From contig NZ_JAFMTB010000002.1 in the NCBI RefSeq assembly GCF_017916475.1, forward strand, positions 806,001 through 870,000: a DNA stretch of 64,000 nt. Reading direction: 5' to 3'. The position numbers and the translations under genes are program-made. Below, in pieces: positions 18,254 to 27,201 of this stretch (its first letter is position 1; every line of letters starts with the position of its first letter). The notes under the pieces are model-generated. The model ran no database searches and was not told where the DNA came from. It saw only the letters and a program-made list of their open reading frames with translations. The DNA comes from Patulibacter sp. SYSU D01012. GTDB taxonomy: Bacteria; Actinomycetota; Thermoleophilia; Solirubrobacterales; Solirubrobacteraceae.

Positions 18254-18415
18254 CCCGCCTCACCTAGCTCCGCCTTCCGCCTCATGTGTCCCACCTTCCG
18301 CCTCACCTGACCCCGCGTTCCGCCTCACCTGGCCCCACCTTCCGCTCACCTGGCCGCGCGTTCCGCCTCACGCGTCCCCCGTTCCGCCTCACGCGTCTCC
18401 CGCTCCGCCTCCTTC
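18254..18415. repeat. Tandem array of about 22-bp units with core TTCCGCCTCAC
   Basis: About seven head-to-tail copies of TTCCGCCTCACCTGGCCCC-type units, spaced 21-22 bp; the spacer halves drift (CTGACCCCGCG, CTGGCCCCACC, GCGTCCCCCG). Inverted copies (GGTGAGGCGGA) lie 50-130 bp to the left, so the region can form large hairpins. Could be a minisatellite or a protein-binding array. Confidence 0.7.
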
Positions 18416-18758
18416 GTTTCGCCCCCGCAGGCCGCCTCGCGAGCGCCTGCCTCCCGCCGCACGAACACCCACGTCCCGCCTCGCGCGTCCCCCGTTCCGC
18501 CGCGCCAGCGCCAGCGACCCGCGGCAGCGGTCGTCGGACCGCTCCTCCACCGGCCGACGCACCGCCCGCCGTCCCGGCCGCGTGCCCTCCACTCGCACGC
18601 CGCCGCCACGCCTCCTCTCCCCTCCTCCTCCCCCGGTGCGGGCCACGGCCCGGCGCCGCCTCCGCCCGAACGTCGGTCCGGTCCGCCCCGGCCGCGCGTG
18701 GGCCGGCCGGCCGGCGGGTATCAGCAGGGTGCCGGCCCTGCCTACCCTCTCGCTCCTC

Positions 18759-19172
18759 GTGGTCGCTCCCTCCCCATCCCGCCCGTCCCGCCGCCCGGCC
18801 GACGACGCCGCGCCCGCGTCCCGGGCCGCGCCGCCCGCCGACCGTGCGCGGGCCGACCGCCGCGGACGCCGCTTCGTGCGACGGATCCTGCCGGCGGCGT
18901 TCCTCGTGGCCGCCGTCGTCGCGCTCGTCGTCGGGGTCGGCGAGCTCGCGATCCTGTTCGCGCTCGTCGCGGCCTTCACCGTCCTGGCCGACCTGTGGAT
19001 CCGGATCGCCATGAGCAGCCAGCGCGACCGCGACGTCGAGGAGGACGCGCGCGAGCGCTACGCCCGCGAGGGCCGCTGGCCGGACGAGCCCGCCCCGCCG
19101 TCCGACGGCCCGCGCGACCCGCACCGCCGGGGCCGGCCGACCGGCAGCGGCCGCCGGAGGACCCGCCGATGA
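18759..19172 (+). CDS. Small membrane protein with one helical hairpin
   Basis: About 137 aa if started at GTG 18759, 10 nt after TACCCT; other starts in the same frame are possible. A basic Pro/Arg/Ala N-terminus precedes two adjacent hydrophobic helices (ILPAAFLVAAVVALVVGVG and LAILFALVAAFTVLADLWI) and a charged tail (DRDVEEDARERYAREGRW). Overlaps the next gene by 4 nt (ATGA). Function unknown. Confidence 0.55.
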   Translation: MVAPSPSRPSRRPADDAAPASRAAPPADRARADRRGRRFVRRILPAAFLVAAVVALVVGVGELAILFALVAAFTVLADLWIRIAMSSQRDRDVEEDARERYAREGRWPDEPAPPSDGPRDPHRRGRPTGSGRRRTRR

Positions 19173-19495
19173 GCGGACCCGCGCCCTCGCGCCGCACGCG
19201 CACGCGCCGGCGGCTGGCGGTTGCGGTCCGCGGCATCCTGCCGGTCGTCCTGGTCGTCCTGGCGTCCGTCGTCGCGGTGTCCGGGTCGACCGGGCTCGCC
19301 GTGCTCTTCGCCGCCACCGCGCTGCTCTTCGTGGGCCTCGTGGCGTGGCTGACCCTGGTCGAGGCCGCGCTGCGCCGCACCCCGCCCCCGCCGTGCGACG
19401 CCCAGGGGCGGACCCGCCCCGGCAACCGCCCGGAGCCGCGCCGTCCCCGCCGGGGCGGGCGTCCGCCGACGGCGACGCGCCGCCGCGGCCACTAG
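19169..19495 (+). CDS. Small membrane protein, partner of preceding gene
   Basis: 108 aa. Same plan as its neighbour: basic N-terminus, two hydrophobic helices (GILPVVLVVLASVVAVSG and LAVLFAATALLFVGLVAWL), then a Pro/Arg-rich tail. The shared ILPxxLV...G.LA(I/V)LFA pattern suggests the two are paralogues from a local duplication. Coupled by ATGA overlap. Its 3' end is the first copy of a repeat that continues downstream. Confidence 0.6.
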   Translation: MSGPAPSRRTRTRRRLAVAVRGILPVVLVVLASVVAVSGSTGLAVLFAATALLFVGLVAWLTLVEAALRRTPPPPCDAQGRTRPGNRPEPRRPRRGGRPPTATRRRGH

Positions 19496-19640
19496 ACGTT
19501 CCCTCGGTCCCCGGCACGGCGGGCGTCCCCGGCACGGCGGGCGTCCGCCGACGGCGACCCGCCGCCGCGGCCACTAGACGTTCCCTCGGTCCCCAGCGCG
19601 GCGGGCGCCCGCCCACGGCGACGCGCCGCCGCGGTCACTC
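19458..19640. repeat. Three direct repeats at the 3' end of the small membrane gene
   Basis: A block of about 64 bp beginning GGCGTCCGCCGACGGCGAC and including CACTAGACGTTCCCTCGG recurs at 19458, 19540 and (diverged) 19604. The 82-bp first period includes an extra 18-bp duplication. The first copy holds the gene's own stop codon, so coding sequence has been copied into the intergenic region. Confidence 0.7.
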
Positions 19641-19711
19641 GGGCGCCGCGCCGCCCGGCCGCCGGTGGCCGCGTGGCCGCAGTCCGTGCGGCCACGGTGC
19701 GGCCCGGGCGC

Positions 19712-20731
19712 CTACCCCGCGGCGACCGCCAGCAGCCGCGCGGCCTTCAGCTCGGTCTCGCGCCACTCCCCGTCGGGGTCGCTGTCCCAGGTGATCCCGC
19801 CGCCGGTGCCGAAGCGCAGGGTGCGTCCGGTGCGCCAGAACGTGCGGATGCCGACGGCCAGCTCGGCGCGGCCGGCGTCGGCGTCGACCCAGCCGATCGC
19901 GCCGCAGTACGGGCCGCGGTCCGCGGGCTCGAGCGCCGCGATGACGGCGAGCGCGGCCAGCTTCGGCGCGCCGACGACCGACCCGGGCGGGAAGCTCGCC
20001 GCCAGGATCTCGCCCCAGCCGACGCCGGGCCGCAGGTCGCCCTCGACGGTCGAGACCAGGTGCGCCAGGCCCGGATGCTCCTCCACGCCGCAGACCTCGG
20101 GCGCGCGAACCGTCCCGGGGCGGCAGACGCGGCCCAGGTCGTTGCGCACGAGGTCGACGATCATGACGTTCTCGGCCCGGTCCTTCGGCAGGAAGCCGTC
20201 CCGGGTCGCCGCCGTGCCCTTGATCGGCCGCGACACGAGGTGCTCGCCCGCGCGCGCGAGGAAGAGCTCGGGCGACGCGCACGCCACGTCGACGTCGTGC
20301 CCGGGCAGCAGCACGTGGGCGGCGTGCGGCGCGGGGTGCCGCGCGGCCAGCCGCTCGTGCAGCCCGGTCAGCGTCGCGCCGTCCGGCAGCTCCGCCTCGA
20401 GCACCCGGCACAGGTTCACCTGGTAGACGTCGCCGGCCGCGATCCGGGCGCGGATCTCGCGCACGCCCGCGCGGAACGCCGCGGCGTCCAGGCTGCTGCG
20501 CCAGGCGCCCCGCGGGACCGGCGTCCACGGGGCCGACGGCGCGGCCGGCCCGTACGGCCGCCAGTCCGCGAAGCGCGCCGCGGTCAGCCGGCCGTCGAAG
20601 CCGACGACGACGGCCCACCGCCCGCCGCGGTCCAGGGCGCCCGGGTCGTCGGTGACCTCGAGCAGGCCCGTCGCGAGCTGACCGCCGAGGACGGCGCGGG
20701 CGACGAGCGGCACGCCGCCATGATCGCCCAT
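19712..20731 (-). CDS. pabB: Aminodeoxychorismate synthase component I (PabB type)
   Basis: 339 aa chorismate-binding enzyme. The motif PIKGT has the Lys typical of aminodeoxychorismate synthase rather than the Ala of anthranilate synthase. RAENVMIVDLVRNDLGRV and PGSVVGAPK complete the active site. With a glutaminase partner it aminates chorismate on the way to p-aminobenzoate and folate. It is shorter than full-length PabB (about 450 aa), with a reduced N-terminal subdomain. The start is 23 nt after the ABC-F stop, so probably co-transcribed. Confidence 0.85.
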   Translation of the reverse strand: MGDHGGVPLVARAVLGGQLATGLLEVTDDPGALDRGGRWAVVVGFDGRLTAARFADWRPYGPAAPSAPWTPVPRGAWRSSLDAAAFRAGVREIRARIAAGDVYQVNLCRVLEAELPDGATLTGLHERLAARHPAPHAAHVLLPGHDVDVACASPELFLARAGEHLVSRPIKGTAATRDGFLPKDRAENVMIVDLVRNDLGRVCRPGTVRAPEVCGVEEHPGLAHLVSTVEGDLRPGVGWGEILAASFPPGSVVGAPKLAALAVIAALEPADRGPYCGAIGWVDADAGRAELAVGIRTFWRTGRTLRFGTGGGITWDSDPDGEWRETELKAARLLAVAAG

Positions 20732-20754
20732 GCCCGCCGGGGACGCGGCGCCGC

Positions 20755-22785
20755 TCAGCCCGCGAGCTGTTCGAGGCGCTCGTACAGCTGGGCGACCTTC
20801 GCCTTCGCCGCCTCGTGCCGCGCGGTGTTGCGCTCCGTGGACTCCGGCGTGGCCCACGCCTCGGCGCCGGCGAGCTCCTCCTCGAGCGCCGCCAGCTCCT
20901 CCTCGGCGCGCTCGACCTTCGCCTCGGCCTTCTCGATCTCGCGCAGGCGGTTCTTCGACAGCGCCGGCCCGGGCTTCGCCTTCGTGGCGGTGCCGCCGCC
21001 GGACGGCGCGGCCTTCGCGGCCGGCGCCGCCGCCCGCGCGCCGCCGCCCGCCGTCTTCGCCGTGCCGCCGGCCGCCGCGGCACGGTCGGCGGCCTTGCCC
21101 GCCTCCTTCGCGGCGCGCTCGGCGGCCTTGCGCTCCTCGCGCTCCTCGACGTACTCCTGCCAGCCGCCGAGGAAGCTGCGCAGCTCGCCGTCCTCGACCG
21201 CCACGGTGCGCGACCCGATCGCCTCGAGCAGCGCGCGGTCGTGGCTGATCATGATCATCGAGCCGGGGTAGTCCTTCAGCGCGTCCTCGAGCGCCTCGCG
21301 CGACTCGATGTCCAGGTGGTTCGTCGGCTCGTCCAGGATCAGGACGTTCGCGCCGGACGCCACGAGGACGGCCAGCCCCAGGCGCTTGTGCTCGCCGCCG
21401 GACAGGCCCTCGAGCTCCTTCTCGGCGTCCTCGCCCGAGAACAGGAACTTGCCGAGCAGCGAGCGGGCCTCGTTCGGCTTGAGCCCCGTCGCCTTGACGC
21501 ACGCCTCGATGACGGTCCGGGCGCCGGGGAAGTGCAGCTCCTCGCCGTGCTGCGACAGGTAGCCGACCTGCACGTTGTGGCCCGTCCGGATCGTGCCGTG
21601 GGCGAGCGGCCGGCGGCCGGCGAGCGTCTCGATCAGCGTCGTCTTGCCGACGCCGTTCGGGCCGACCAGGTTGACGTGCTCGCCCCGCTCGAGCCACAGC
21701 TCGACGTGCTCGAGCAGCACGCGCGCGTCGGGGTGCGGGATCAGCGACTGGGCGCCCGTGTTCGGGTCGGTGACGCGGGTGGGCGGCGGCACCTCGATGC
21801 GGCCGTCCTCGAGCTCGAAGATGATCCGGCCGGCGCGCTCGGGCTTCTTGAAGCTGAAGCCCATCGTCCGGTTGTCGGTCGGGTCGCGCGTGATCCGCTC
21901 GATCTTGTCGAGCGCCTTCACGCGCGACTGCGCCTGCTTCGCCTTCGTCGCCTTCGCGGAGAAGCGGCGGACGAAGTCCTCCATCCGCGCGATCTGCGCC
22001 TCCTGCTTGGCGATCGCCTTGCCGAGGGCCATCTCGCGCGCCGCCTGCTCGCGGCGCCACTGGTGCCAGGTGCCGTTGAAGAAGCGCCCGCGCCCGGCCT
22101 CGATCTCCAGGACCGACGTGCCGACGGCCTCGAGGAACCAGCGGTCGTGCGCGACGAGGACGATCGCCGAGTCGTACGTGACGAGCGTCTTCTCGAGCCA
22201 CTCGAGCGACTCGAGGTCCAGGTGGTTCGTCGGCTCGTCGAGGAGCAGCAGGTCGGGCTTGGCCGACAGCGCCCGGGCGAGCGACGCGCGGGTCAGCTGG
22301 CCGCCGGAGAACGACTCCAGGTTGCGGTCGAGCGCGTCGTCGTCGAAGCCCAGGCCGCGGACGATGTCGAGCGCCTCGTCGCGCCAGCGGTAGCCGCCGA
22401 GCGCCTCGAGCTCGGTCTGCGCCTTCGCGTAGCGGTCGAAGACGTCCATGTCGCCGTCGGCCATCCGCTGCTCCAGCTCGCGCAGCGTCGCCTCGAGCTC
22501 GACGAGGTCCCGGCGACCCGACGTGACGTACTCGCGCAGCGTGATCCCCTGCTCGCGGGGCGGACGCTGGTCGTGCAGGATCACGCGGGCGCCCTTCTCG
22601 TAGGAGAGCTCGCCGCCGTCGCGGTTCGTCTGCCCGGCGAGGATGCGCAGCAGCGTCGTCTTGCCCGCCCCGTTGCGGCCGGACAGCGTCATGCGGTCCC
22701 GCCGCTCGAGCTTGAACGACAGCCCCTTCCACAACGGGTTGCCGTTGATGTCCTTCTTCAGGTCGGAGGCGATGAGGACGGCCAT
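20755..22785 (-). CDS. ABC-F family ATP-binding protein
   Basis: 676 aa with two ABC cassettes in one chain and no membrane segments. Walker A motifs are GRNGAGKTT and GPNGVGKTT; signatures are SFSGGQ and LSGGE; both have the DEPTNHLDLE/DEPTNHLDIE of ABC-F proteins. The interdomain linker is Lys/Arg-rich (AKATKAKQAQSRVKALDKI). After about residue 540 come an Ala/Gly/Lys linker and a coiled coil, as in Uup-like members. ABC-F proteins act on ribosomes during stalled translation. The ATG at 22785 has a G-rich site upstream; an in-frame ATG 54 nt further upstream is less likely because it precedes TACCAT. Confidence 0.88.
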   Translation of the reverse strand: MAVLIASDLKKDINGNPLWKGLSFKLERRDRMTLSGRNGAGKTTLLRILAGQTNRDGGELSYEKGARVILHDQRPPREQGITLREYVTSGRRDLVELEATLRELEQRMADGDMDVFDRYAKAQTELEALGGYRWRDEALDIVRGLGFDDDALDRNLESFSGGQLTRASLARALSAKPDLLLLDEPTNHLDLESLEWLEKTLVTYDSAIVLVAHDRWFLEAVGTSVLEIEAGRGRFFNGTWHQWRREQAAREMALGKAIAKQEAQIARMEDFVRRFSAKATKAKQAQSRVKALDKIERITRDPTDNRTMGFSFKKPERAGRIIFELEDGRIEVPPPTRVTDPNTGAQSLIPHPDARVLLEHVELWLERGEHVNLVGPNGVGKTTLIETLAGRRPLAHGTIRTGHNVQVGYLSQHGEELHFPGARTVIEACVKATGLKPNEARSLLGKFLFSGEDAEKELEGLSGGEHKRLGLAVLVASGANVLILDEPTNHLDIESREALEDALKDYPGSMIMISHDRALLEAIGSRTVAVEDGELRSFLGGWQEYVEEREERKAAERAAKEAGKAADRAAAAGGTAKTAGGGARAAAPAAKAAPSGGGTATKAKPGPALSKNRLREIEKAEAKVERAEEELAALEEELAGAEAWATPESTERNTARHEAAKAKVAQLYERLEQLAG

Positions 22786-22893
22786 GGGCGACCCCCCATG
22801 GTACGAGGCGGCGCTCGCGGACGGGGCGGCGTCGGTCACGCAGCGAGCGGCCGGTCACGGACGGCCCCCCGGCGACCTGCCAGCATCCCTGCG

Positions 22894-24660
22894 ATGCCCT
22901 CCCCCACGCACCGCCTGCTCGCCGTCGCCCGCGGAGACGCGACGCCCGACCTGGTGATCCGCGGCGCGCGGGTGCTCTCGTCGTTCACGAAGGAGTGGCT
23001 GGAGCTCGACGTCGCGATCGCCGACGGGCGGATCGCCGGGTTCGCGCCGAAGGTCGACGACGACACGCCGGTGATCGACGCGGCCGGGCGGCACCTCGTG
23101 CCCGGCTTCGTCGACGCGCACATGCACATCGAGTCCTCGAAGCTGCTGCCGGTCGAGCTGGCGCGCGTCCTGGTCCCCCGCGGCACCACGACGATCGTCG
23201 TCGACCCGCACGAGATCGCCGGCGTGCTCGGCACCGAGGGCGTGCGCTGGATGCTCGACGCCTGCGACGGCCTGCCGCTCGGCGTCCACGCGATGCTGCC
23301 GTCGACCGTGCCCGCGAGCGACCTGGAGAGCCCGCGCGGCGCCCTCGACGCCGACGCGCTGCGCGGCCTGCTCGCCCACCCGCGGGTGCGCGGCGTCGGC
23401 GAGATGATGAACGCGCCCGGCGTCATGCACGGCGACGCGCACGCCCTCTCCGTCCTGGAGCTGGTGGCCGACGCGGCGCGCGTGGACGGCCACGCCCCCG
23501 GCGTCACCGGCGCGCCGCTCGACGCCTACCTGGCCGCCGGCATCGCCACCGACCACGAGGCGACGAGGCTCGAGGAGGCGTACGAGAAGCGCCGCAAGGG
23601 CGCCTGGGTGCTGCTGCGCGAGGCGTCGAACGCCCGCAACCTGCGCGACCTGCTGCCCCTCGTGCGCGAGCACGGCCCCGAGCACTGCGCGTTCTGCACG
23701 GACGACCGCGAGCCCGGCGACCTGCTCGGCGAGGGCCACATCGACGCGATGGTGCGGATCGCGATCGCCGAGGGCGTCGACCCGATCGACGCGCTGCTCC
23801 TCGCGTCCCTGCACGGCGCCCGCTGCCACGGCCTGGACCGGGTCGGCGCGATCGCCCCCGGCTGGGCCGCCGACCTGCTGCTGCTCGACGACCTGGAGTC
23901 CGTCGCGATCGCCACGGTGATCCAGGGCGGCCGCGTCGTCGCCGAGGCCGGCGCGCCGGTGCACGACGAGGGCGTGTGGCCGGCGGCACCGCTCCCCGGC
24001 AACGCCAACCCGACCCCGGAGTGGGTGCGCGGCACGGTGCGCCTGGCCCCCGTCGACGCCGCCACGCTCGCCCTGCCGGCCCCGCCCGCCGGCGCGCACG
24101 TCCGCGTCATCGGCGCGATCCCCAACCAGCTCCTGACGAGCGAGCGCCACGTCGAGCCGCAGGTGCGGGACGGCCAGGTCGTCGCCGACCCGGCGCGCGA
24201 CCTGGCGAAGATCGCCGTCCTCGAGCGTCACCACGCCACGGGCCGCGCCTGCGTCGGGCTCGTGACCGGCTTCGGCCTGCGCTCCGGCGCCTTCGCCGGG
24301 ACGATCTCGCACGACGCGCACAACGTCATCGCCGTCGGCACCCGTGACGAGGACCTGCTCGTCTGCGTCGAGCGGATCCGCGAGCTCGGCGGCGGCCTCG
24401 TCGTCGCCGACGAGGGCCGCGTGATCGCCGAGATGCCGCTCCCCGTCGCGGGCCTGCTGTCCGACCGTCCGGCGCGCGACGTCGTCGTGGAGCAGGAGCG
24501 CCTGGACGAGGCGCTCGCCGCGCGCGGCGTCACCCTGCCCTCCCCCTTCATGGCGCTCAGCTTCCTGGGCCTGTCGGTGATCCCCGACCTGAAGATCACC
24601 GACCGCGGCCTCGTCGACGCGGCGGCGCTGCAGCCGGTCCCGTTCGTCGTCGAGGTGTAG
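22894..24660 (+). CDS. ade: Adenine deaminase
   Basis: 588 aa amidohydrolase converting adenine to hypoxanthine in purine salvage. The metal-binding motif VDAHMHIESS and VDPHEIAGV are characteristic of Ade. TDDREPGDLL and the C-terminal IGTISHDAHN-like segment (AGTISHDAHNVIAVG) also fit the family, and length is near normal. The start lies 37 nt after a divergent stretch holding the ABC-F promoter. No purine genes adjoin. Confidence 0.92.
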   Translation: MPSPTHRLLAVARGDATPDLVIRGARVLSSFTKEWLELDVAIADGRIAGFAPKVDDDTPVIDAAGRHLVPGFVDAHMHIESSKLLPVELARVLVPRGTTTIVVDPHEIAGVLGTEGVRWMLDACDGLPLGVHAMLPSTVPASDLESPRGALDADALRGLLAHPRVRGVGEMMNAPGVMHGDAHALSVLELVADAARVDGHAPGVTGAPLDAYLAAGIATDHEATRLEEAYEKRRKGAWVLLREASNARNLRDLLPLVREHGPEHCAFCTDDREPGDLLGEGHIDAMVRIAIAEGVDPIDALLLASLHGARCHGLDRVGAIAPGWAADLLLLDDLESVAIATVIQGGRVVAEAGAPVHDEGVWPAAPLPGNANPTPEWVRGTVRLAPVDAATLALPAPPAGAHVRVIGAIPNQLLTSERHVEPQVRDGQVVADPARDLAKIAVLERHHATGRACVGLVTGFGLRSGAFAGTISHDAHNVIAVGTRDEDLLVCVERIRELGGGLVVADEGRVIAEMPLPVAGLLSDRPARDVVVEQERLDEALAARGVTLPSPFMALSFLGLSVIPDLKITDRGLVDAAALQPVPFVVEV

Positions 24661-24726
24661 AGATCCACCCCGGCCCCGCGGCGTTTCCCCGATGCGGCCT
24701 GCCCGCGCCGGCGGGATGCTGACGGC

Positions 24727-24912
24727 ATGAACCGCGAGTGGCACGCGCAGCACCCGATGCCGCGGCCGGCGACGCCGGCGCAGCGGCTGGACTGGCACCG
24801 CGAGCACGCCGCGGCGTGCGGCTGCCGGCAGCCGCCGCCCGACATCGTGGCCTTGCTGCGCGCCGGGGCCGACGGCGACGCGCCGGGCGCTCAGCGCACG
24901 AGCGACGGCTGA
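24727..24912 (+). CDS. Conserved small hypothetical protein
   Basis: 61 aa beginning MNREWHAQHPMPRPAT and containing DWHREHAAACGCRQPP. I recognise this as a widespread short family of unknown function with conserved His and a CxC-type motif, perhaps metal-binding. The ATG follows GATGCT by 6 nt, the local leaderless pattern. Its end overlaps the convergent DUF4262 gene by 22 bp. Confidence 0.65.
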   Translation: MNREWHAQHPMPRPATPAQRLDWHREHAAACGCRQPPPDIVALLRAGADGDAPGAQRTSDG

Positions 24913-25373
24913 GGCACGCCGGCGTACCCGTCGTCGCCGGGCCAGCGGCCCGCGCCGTCGGGCACGAGCAGCTGGACGGCCTGGAAGCCGCGGCCCTTGT
25001 GCGTCCAGCGGGCGTACTCGAGCAGGCCGTCGCGGTGGCGGGCGTCGACCGCGACCGTCCGCAGCGGCGCGCCCTCGATGACGCCCTCCACCTCGGCGCC
25101 GGGCAGCAGGCGCCCGCCGCGCCGCACGACGTCGACGGTCCCGGCCAGGATGGCGTGGGCGTGCGCGAAGTCGCCGACGAGCACGAGCTCGGGGTGGTTC
25201 ATCGTCAGCCACAGGCCGGCGGTGTAGGCCAGCGGCAGGCCGGTGACGGGCGCCGGGTGGTCGCCCGCGCGCACGAGGACCGCGTGCCAGCCGTGCTCGC
25301 GCACGTCCGCGGCGATCCGGCGCTCGACGTCGTCGGCGGGCTCGGGGAGCGGGGGGTCTGCGGAGGGCTGCAT
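24891..25373 (-). CDS. DUF4262 domain protein
   Basis: 160 aa. HGWHAVLVRAGDHPAPVTGLPLAYTAGLW, HPELVLVGD and HKGRGFQAVQLLVPD-type segments match the DUF4262 family; role unknown. The start ATG at 25373 follows GATACT by 7 nt. It is convergent with the preceding small gene. Confidence 0.72.
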   Translation of the reverse strand: MQPSADPPLPEPADDVERRIAADVREHGWHAVLVRAGDHPAPVTGLPLAYTAGLWLTMNHPELVLVGDFAHAHAILAGTVDVVRRGGRLLPGAEVEGVIEGAPLRTVAVDARHRDGLLEYARWTHKGRGFQAVQLLVPDGAGRWPGDDGYAGVPQPSLVR

Positions 25374-25472
25374 CGCCCGCAGTATCCGCCACCGTCCCGG
25401 CCGGCGCGACGCCGCGCCGCATGCCGCTCCCGCCGTCGTTTCGGCCCGCGCGGCCGCGGGCACGGTGGGGCC

Positions 25473-25886
25473 ATGGACGTGAACGACGTCGTCGAGCTGA
25501 CGATCGAGACGGACGACCTCGCGGGACTCGAGCGCTTCTACACCCGGGCGTTCGGCCTGGAGGTGCTCTCTCGGGACGACGACCGCATCTGGCTCAAGCT
25601 CGGCGAGCGCACCCGGCTGGGGCTGTGGACGCCGGGCAAGAAGGAGTTCGACGACGAGGGCGGCCGGCACGTGCACTTCGCGATGTCCGCGGCGCCGCGG
25701 CGCCTGGACGCGATCTGCGCGCGCCTGCGGGACGAGCTGGGCGTCGACGTCGAGGGCCCCGTCGAGCACGACGGCGGCGACCGCTCGATCTACCTGCGGG
25801 ATCCGGCGGGGAACCTCGTCGAGGTGTGGGACTTCTTCGAGCGCGGGAAGGGCGCCCACGAGGGGGCCGACGGGCTGGCCGCCTGA
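25473..25886 (+). CDS. Glyoxalase/VOC family protein
   Basis: 137 aa, one vicinal-oxygen-chelate domain: LTIETDDLAGLERFYTRAFG at the start and IYLRDPAGNLVEVWDF at the end with the metal-ligand Glu. Substrate cannot be predicted. ATG 6 nt after CACGGT. Confidence 0.82.
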   Translation: MDVNDVVELTIETDDLAGLERFYTRAFGLEVLSRDDDRIWLKLGERTRLGLWTPGKKEFDDEGGRHVHFAMSAAPRRLDAICARLRDELGVDVEGPVEHDGGDRSIYLRDPAGNLVEVWDFFERGKGAHEGADGLAA

Positions 25887-25892
25887 GCGGGC

Positions 25893-25918
25893 GGGGGGGG
25901 GACGCCGCCCCCCCCCCC
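25893..25918. repeat. G9 / C11 tract forming a hairpin between convergent genes
   Basis: A run of nine G (25893-25901), six bases, then about eleven C (25908-25918) lies between two convergent genes. It can form a very stable stem and may end transcription from both sides. Such tracts also slip in replication and sequencing. Confidence 0.45.
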
Positions 25919-25953
25919 GGCCCGCGTCCCGCGGCCGGGGCCTGGGGCGGCGG

Positions 25954-27045
25954 TCAGATCCGCTCCCGCCAGGCGACGGCCGCGACGGCGACGTCCCACA
26001 GCGCGGCGCGCACCGCCGGACCGGCTCCGGCCCGCCGGGCTCGCGCCAGCCCGGCGACGGCGGCCCCGAGCGCCGCCGGCCCGGCGGGGCCGGACGCGGC
26101 CCCGGCCCGCAGCGCACCGACCACGTGGTCCGGCGGTCCCTCCGCGGTCCGGCGCTCGCGCAGGGCCCGCTCGGCCTCCGCCGCCCGGCCCTCCGCCGCC
26201 GCGGCCGCCCGGCGGGCCGCCGCCGCGTCGGCCCGCGCGTCCCGCAGCACGTCCGGCGGCGCGACGGCGTCGCGCGCGCCGTCGGCCAGCGCCTCCGCCT
26301 CGGCGATCGCCTCGTCGAGCCGGGTCCGCAGGGCGTCGCGCTCGGCACGCAGCGCGGCGGCCTCGCGCGCCCTCTCCGCCGCCCGCGCCTCCGCGGCGGT
26401 CGCGGCGCCCCGGGCGTCCGCGACCGCGCGCGCCGCGACCGCCGCGGCCGCCCGCAGCTCCGCCAGCTCGCCCTCGGCCTGGCGCACGGCGGCCTCGACC
26501 GCCGCCCGCGCCCGCGCGTCGGCGCCGGCCGACCGCCGGCGCGCAGCGTCGCGCTCCGCGACCAGGGTCGCGGTGCGGGCCGTCGCACGGTCCAGACGGC
26601 CGCGGAGCGCGTCGGCGCGCCGGTCGGCGTCGCGGGCGGCGGCCAGCGCGGCGTCGAGCACCACGCGGACGTCCGGCGTCATCTGCAGCCGGGCGCTCTG
26701 CGGGGGCACGACCTCGCGCCGACGCGGACCGGGCCGACCGGGCACGAAGCCCGCGGCACGGACGGCGGCGCCCAGCGACCCGCCGAACGGCCGCTTCACG
26801 GCGTTCAGGGACGGCCAGGGCGAGCCGTCGGCACGGCCGGCGCGGTAGCGCTCGACGCGCCACGTCTGCCCGGACCAGCGCGCGGACGACGGATTCAGGT
26901 CGGCCGCGCGCGGCGGCTCGTCGTAGGTGGCGACCCACTCGCGGATCGCCTCGATGATGGACTCGCGGTCCCACGCGCGCCGGGCGACGTCCGCGGAGGA
27001 CGTCGAGCAGCGGCTGGCGGCTCCCGCGACGGACGCGGAAGCCAT
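25954..27045 (-). CDS. Homing-endonuclease-associated-repeat protein with long Ala/Arg coiled coil
   Basis: 363 aa. Residues 25-95 (SIIEAIREWVATYDEPPRAADLNPS... PSLNAVKRPFGG... AVRAAGF) match the homing endonuclease associated repeat, a DNA-binding module. No nuclease domain follows. Residues 120-310 are an Ala/Arg/Glu-rich predicted coiled coil; the C-terminus is a short Ala-rich helical region. Likely a DNA-binding structural or regulatory protein. The ATG at 27045 has GGGAG 7 nt upstream and follows a 40-aa ORF by 13 nt, suggesting an operon. Confidence 0.7.
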   Translation of the reverse strand: MASASVAGAASRCSTSSADVARRAWDRESIIEAIREWVATYDEPPRAADLNPSSARWSGQTWRVERYRAGRADGSPWPSLNAVKRPFGGSLGAAVRAAGFVPGRPGPRRREVVPPQSARLQMTPDVRVVLDAALAAARDADRRADALRGRLDRATARTATLVAERDAARRRSAGADARARAAVEAAVRQAEGELAELRAAAAVAARAVADARGAATAAEARAAERAREAAALRAERDALRTRLDEAIAEAEALADGARDAVAPPDVLRDARADAAAARRAAAAAEGRAAEAERALRERRTAEGPPDHVVGALRAGAASGPAGPAALGAAVAGLARARRAGAGPAVRAALWDVAVAAVAWRERI

Positions 27046-27058
27046 GAGAGGACTCCCG

Positions 27059-27181
27059 CTAGCGGCGGTGCTGGAACGCGTCGGGGGTCTGCGCCCGCTG
27101 CCACGACGCCAGGGGCTTCCGCACCGGGAACGCCGCGAGGGCGCCGGCGGAGCTCATCCGGGTCGGAACGGGCACGAACAT
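27059..27181 (-). CDS. Possible 40-aa leader ORF
   Basis: ATG at 27181 lies 8 nt after TACGTT, a typical leaderless promoter here. The peptide (MFVPVPTRMSSAGALAAF... AFQHRR) is basic and matches no family I know. It ends 13 nt before the homing-repeat gene, so it could be a leader peptide or a small protein made from the same mRNA. Confidence 0.45.
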   Translation of the reverse strand: MFVPVPTRMSSAGALAAFPVRKPLASWQRAQTPDAFQHRR

Positions 27182-27201
27182 CGCCGCGGAACGTAGCGGT
27201 C

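Larger units (their letters stand above)
17740..18758. other. Gene-free stretch of about 1 kb, largely repetitive
   Basis: No convincing gene on either strand; open frames here have biased Arg/Pro/Gly/Ala composition and no recognisable domain. It contains two different tandem-repeat zones (17781-17990 and 18254-18415), and between them inverted copies of a GGTGAGGCGGA motif (about 18121 and 18202). TACCCT at 18743-18748 is a possible -10 for the next gene. Confidence 0.7.
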
